Source: JAVBSX01 sp051660685 (lineage in GTDB: Bacteria > Planctomycetota > Planctomycetia > Pirellulales > Thermoguttaceae). Taken from it: DNA of 34,673 bases. Both the position numbers and the translations under genes were made by a program. Of the stretch, positions 32,181-34,673 are shown piece after piece (the stretch's first letter is position 1; every line of letters begins with the position of its first letter). The notes below the pieces were generated by a model. It ran no database searches. It was not told the origin of the DNA and saw only the letters and a list, made by a program, of their open reading frames with translations. The stretch is from positions 1-34,673 of the forward strand of contig JBOFQB010000001.1 in NCBI GenBank assembly GCA_051660685.1, given 5' to 3'.

Positions 32181-34514
32181 CTAAAACTTCGCGCTTAAAC
32201 CCGCCAAATAGGTATGTCCAAACGGCGTTCCCGACCGGCCAACATAGCAATCGCCAAAATAATTGCCAAACAGATTCACCGTCTCACGGCGATTTAACGC
32301 ATAAGTCGTCCCCAAACTAAACGTACATAAACTCCGCCCAAGATCGCTGCTACGGGCGATGCCACTTACCCCCGTGTTCGGGTCGATTACCGAAACACTT
32401 GTGTAATCGCCAGTTGCGCTCATCTGGTATGCATAATATGCGCCGCCGTTTATTCCAAACCGGTTACGCTTCCAATTCACGTCCGAACCGATTCTGGCAA
32501 ATGCTTGCGTTAAACTCGAATCGCTGTAAATCAAATTCTCATCAGCACTTACCACATTATTCACACTGTCGTAACCTCCGATGCGGTTGTGGAAAACGTC
32601 AACACCAAGTATCGGACGAAAACCAAAATGCTGATTCATCCGAACAGTCCGACCAAGCTCAAGCATCGACTCAAAAGTGTTGCCGTTGGTTTTACCACGA
32701 TAAAACGCACCACTCACGACACCAAGTCGTGTCAGGTTGTAATTCTGCTGACCGTAACTGACGACTCCACGCACATCCCAGTGGTGCCAAAGTTTACGCA
32801 AACCGTAAAACCCGACGTACAGATCGTTTGCCGTACTCCTGTCAGAAAGCAGACTTGCGACATGATCTTCGTAACCGAACATGACGCCAAACTGGCTGCG
32901 AGTCCCATTGTATAAGTCGGTGCCGAGCTGAACGCCGTTTGATTGCAGTTTCATTTTCTGCCCGCCAGCGGCAAGGTACGACGAATCGAATTCATTGCTG
33001 CGACCGACCCAGTTGACCCAGGCATTTTGAACGCCGAAACGTGCTTTACGGTCACTTTGCCCGCGAAAATCGCCGCTGTTCTGAGTGCCAAAAACGCGAA
33101 AATGACCACTTACACCGCTTGCCACTCGGTTGGCACCAACCATTAGCCCAAGCCCGGTACTGGTGGTGTCATTGACGTTTGCGTATTCACGTTGTGAATA
33201 TGTCAGCTTTCCAGATGAAGCATTTCCGCCATCAGCAAGCCCGTAAGCGAAAAATGTCTGCCATGCGTTCCCGTTTTTTAAGGCGGCAAGTGCGTTTGAT
33301 TTGCCTGCTGCATCGCCGAAATTTATGACATCAGTCGTTACCGCTCCAGCTTCGCCACCGGTTCCGAACCAAGTGGCACCATCGGCAAAACTTACTGTAC
33401 CACCTGAATTTGTGACGAGATTGCTTTTCCAGTCGGCACCATCTTTATACATGCCGGATTTCAGCGTGGCACCATTTTGTATCTGTACAGTGTTTGTGGT
33501 CTGAAGCGTTTCCGTAAGCTGAAGGGTTCCGGTGTTGACGTTTGTGGCACCTGAATAGTTATCTGTGCCGGAAAGCGTCAGCGTGCCGCCGCCGGTTTTC
33601 GTTAATCCGCCGGTGCCAGTCAGATTGCCGGAAATCGTTGAATTTCCCGGCGTGTTGAACGTATTTGTTTCACCTGCATTTGTGCTGCCGAGTGTGAAGG
33701 TTTGTGCGTAATTGGAACCGTTTTTCAGACCGATCTTACCGCCATCGAGACCGAAATTGATGTCCGTCGAAACAAGCGTCAGGTCAGTTGCGGTGCCGCC
33801 GGAAACGGTCAGTTCAAACTGCACAGGTTTGCCCATGAAATCGCTCTGATTAACGCCGTTTGCCTGTTCGCAGAAAATGTCGAACATGTATGTGCCGTTG
33901 GCGACACCCGTCGGAGCGATAAAGTTGCCGCTACCTGTTCCTGCTTCGGCGAATTTCGTGTAATAATCGGTCAAGCCGGTCCCGTGCAGCAAGCCTGAAA
34001 CGTATTGGTTTGTCCCTGTTTTTGCGTTGGTGAAGCCGAAATTCATGCCGCTTTTCAGCGTCAGGTCAGGGGTTTTTTGGCCCGCTGTGTTGCTCGCGGA
34101 ATACACATCCGAAAAAGTGAATTTTAAATCGCGCGCCGGCGTTGGGGCGTAGTTGTACCACCCACTCCCGGCTGTCGCCTCCGACTTTCCGCCGCTTACA
34201 TCGTTTTTAGATGTAAAGATTACAGATTGCAGATTCAAATCGAAAGCGGGACGAACACCCAGCGTCTCACCGACGATGCCGTTGTAGGAACCGCCGCCGG
34301 AGCGACCGCCCCACGCACGGATGTCGCTGCCGGTAGGCGACCGGAGCCAATAATCGTTACCGTATTTCTTCATGTCATCAGAGAGACCATTCCACTCTTG
34401 ATACGAAAGTGCCCAGAGTTTTTGGGCGGCGAAACTTTGACCTCCGGCGTCAAGATCGGTCATGCTCGCTTGAGAACGGACCATCATCTGAGCCTGCTCA
34501 CCCGCCGAAAGCAA
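32181..34514 (-). pseudogene. Autotransporter-type outer-membrane protein, 5'-truncated
   Basis: The frame covers 777 aa, ending in YLAGLSAKF with the terminal Phe typical of outer-membrane barrels. From about residue 440 it is an autotransporter beta-barrel (for example AFARIGSDVNWKRNRFGING). Before that, at about 290-330, lies one autotransporter-associated beta-strand repeat (LTGTGGLTKTGGGTLTLSGT, then DNYSGATNVNTG). Near the N-terminus, residues about 55-95 (YWLRSPTGSDIRAW, VRPAFDL) resemble the DUF6273 motif YWLRSP...VRPA. There is no signal peptide. The frame opens with TTG and is closed just upstream by TAG (34538-34536), beyond which sequence on the other strand has its own promoter and start codon. 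This suggests the 5' part was lost to an insertion. Confidence 0.7.
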
Positions 34515-34541
34515 ATCTGCCTGCGTTGCCAGATACTAGAC

Positions 34542-34570
34542 TTGTTCCATAACCTAAAAAGTGGTACAAT
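34542..34570 (+). promoter_or_regulatory. Promoter of the right-edge gene
   Basis: TTGTTC (34542-34547) and TACAAT (34565-34570) have a spacing of exactly 17 bases. Transcription would start near 34577, about 50 bases before the ATG at 34630. Confidence 0.55.
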
Positions 34571-34629
34571 GGACTCACTACGTTTGGTACGTGTAGGGAA
34601 TTCCAACGCACTAGTCAAGGATGATTTTT

Positions 34630-34673
34630 ATGGAACGAGTTGAAAAAAAATTGAAATGGTCCGACGAAACATT
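34630..34673 (+). CDS. First codons of a probable transposase (cut by the window edge)
   Basis: ATG 34630 follows AAGGA (34617-34621) by eight bases, a good Shine-Dalgarno, and reads MERVEKKLKWSDET before the window ends. The family cannot be named from 14 residues. A transposase is inferred because the gene starts where an autotransporter gene is broken off, has its own tight promoter, and shows the leader inverted repeat described in the findings. Other gene types remain possible. Confidence 0.4.
   Translation, partial: MERVEKKLKWSDET

Overview
The window looks like a piece of a planctomycete chromosome, probably Pirellulales. This is inferred from the gene mix: a Tat-exported Gfo/Idh/MocA oxidoreductase, a PQQ-propeller protein, a very large FliD, a signal peptidase I with inserted domains, a DUF6786-like protein and a DUF5117/DUF4953-type metalloprotease. 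Several genes also lack a clear Shine-Dalgarno sequence. No rRNA, tRNA or CRISPR array was seen, so the assignment rests on protein families recognised by eye.

Layout. Positions 1-4700 read rightward: the oxidoreductase, a three-gene overlapping cassette (one-TM protein plus a HicB/HicA-like pair), then pgi. Positions 4915-13398 read leftward: a coiled-coil protein, fliD, fliS and coaX, with a candidate flagellar sigma-28 promoter before fliD. A DUF6786-like gene (13554-14618, +) ends one base from iorB. Leftward genes then follow: cysC and iorB (14620-15942), lepB, hisB, a small conserved ORF with an L7/L12-like tail, and the PQQ-propeller protein (to 21962). Positions 22008-23042 hold no protein gene but are densely structured. 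parA-parB (leftward) diverge from gapA, which ends at a strong terminator. A secreted 646-aa protein (-) and a 1014-aa metalloprotease (+) diverge across a second repeat-rich gap. The right end carries a 5'-truncated autotransporter gene (-) and, facing away from it, the promoter and first codons of what is probably a transposase.

The most unusual content is non-coding. (1) Two copies of a 180-bp MITE-like element (22054-22233 and 28719-28898), each flanked by a 10-bp direct repeat, have collinear flanks but a 70-bp core that is exactly inverted between copies. One copy has split a REP-like palindromic repeat. (2) A candidate minus-strand small RNA (about 22550 to 22280) has a TTGTAC/N17/TATTAT promoter, several hairpins, a loop identical in character to an anti-Shine-Dalgarno sequence, and an intrinsic terminator. 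(3) A C-rich CCCTAT/CCCCTATT repeat family sits in gene leaders, and one copy supplies a stop codon. (4) At the right end an inverted repeat could pair the -35 region with the start codon only in read-through transcripts, as in IS10/IS50 translational protection.

The genes do not form one pathway. They cover central carbon metabolism (pgi, gapA), cofactor and amino-acid synthesis (coaX, hisB), sulfate activation (cysC), motility (fliD, fliS), segregation (parAB), export (lepB) and several secreted or surface proteins.
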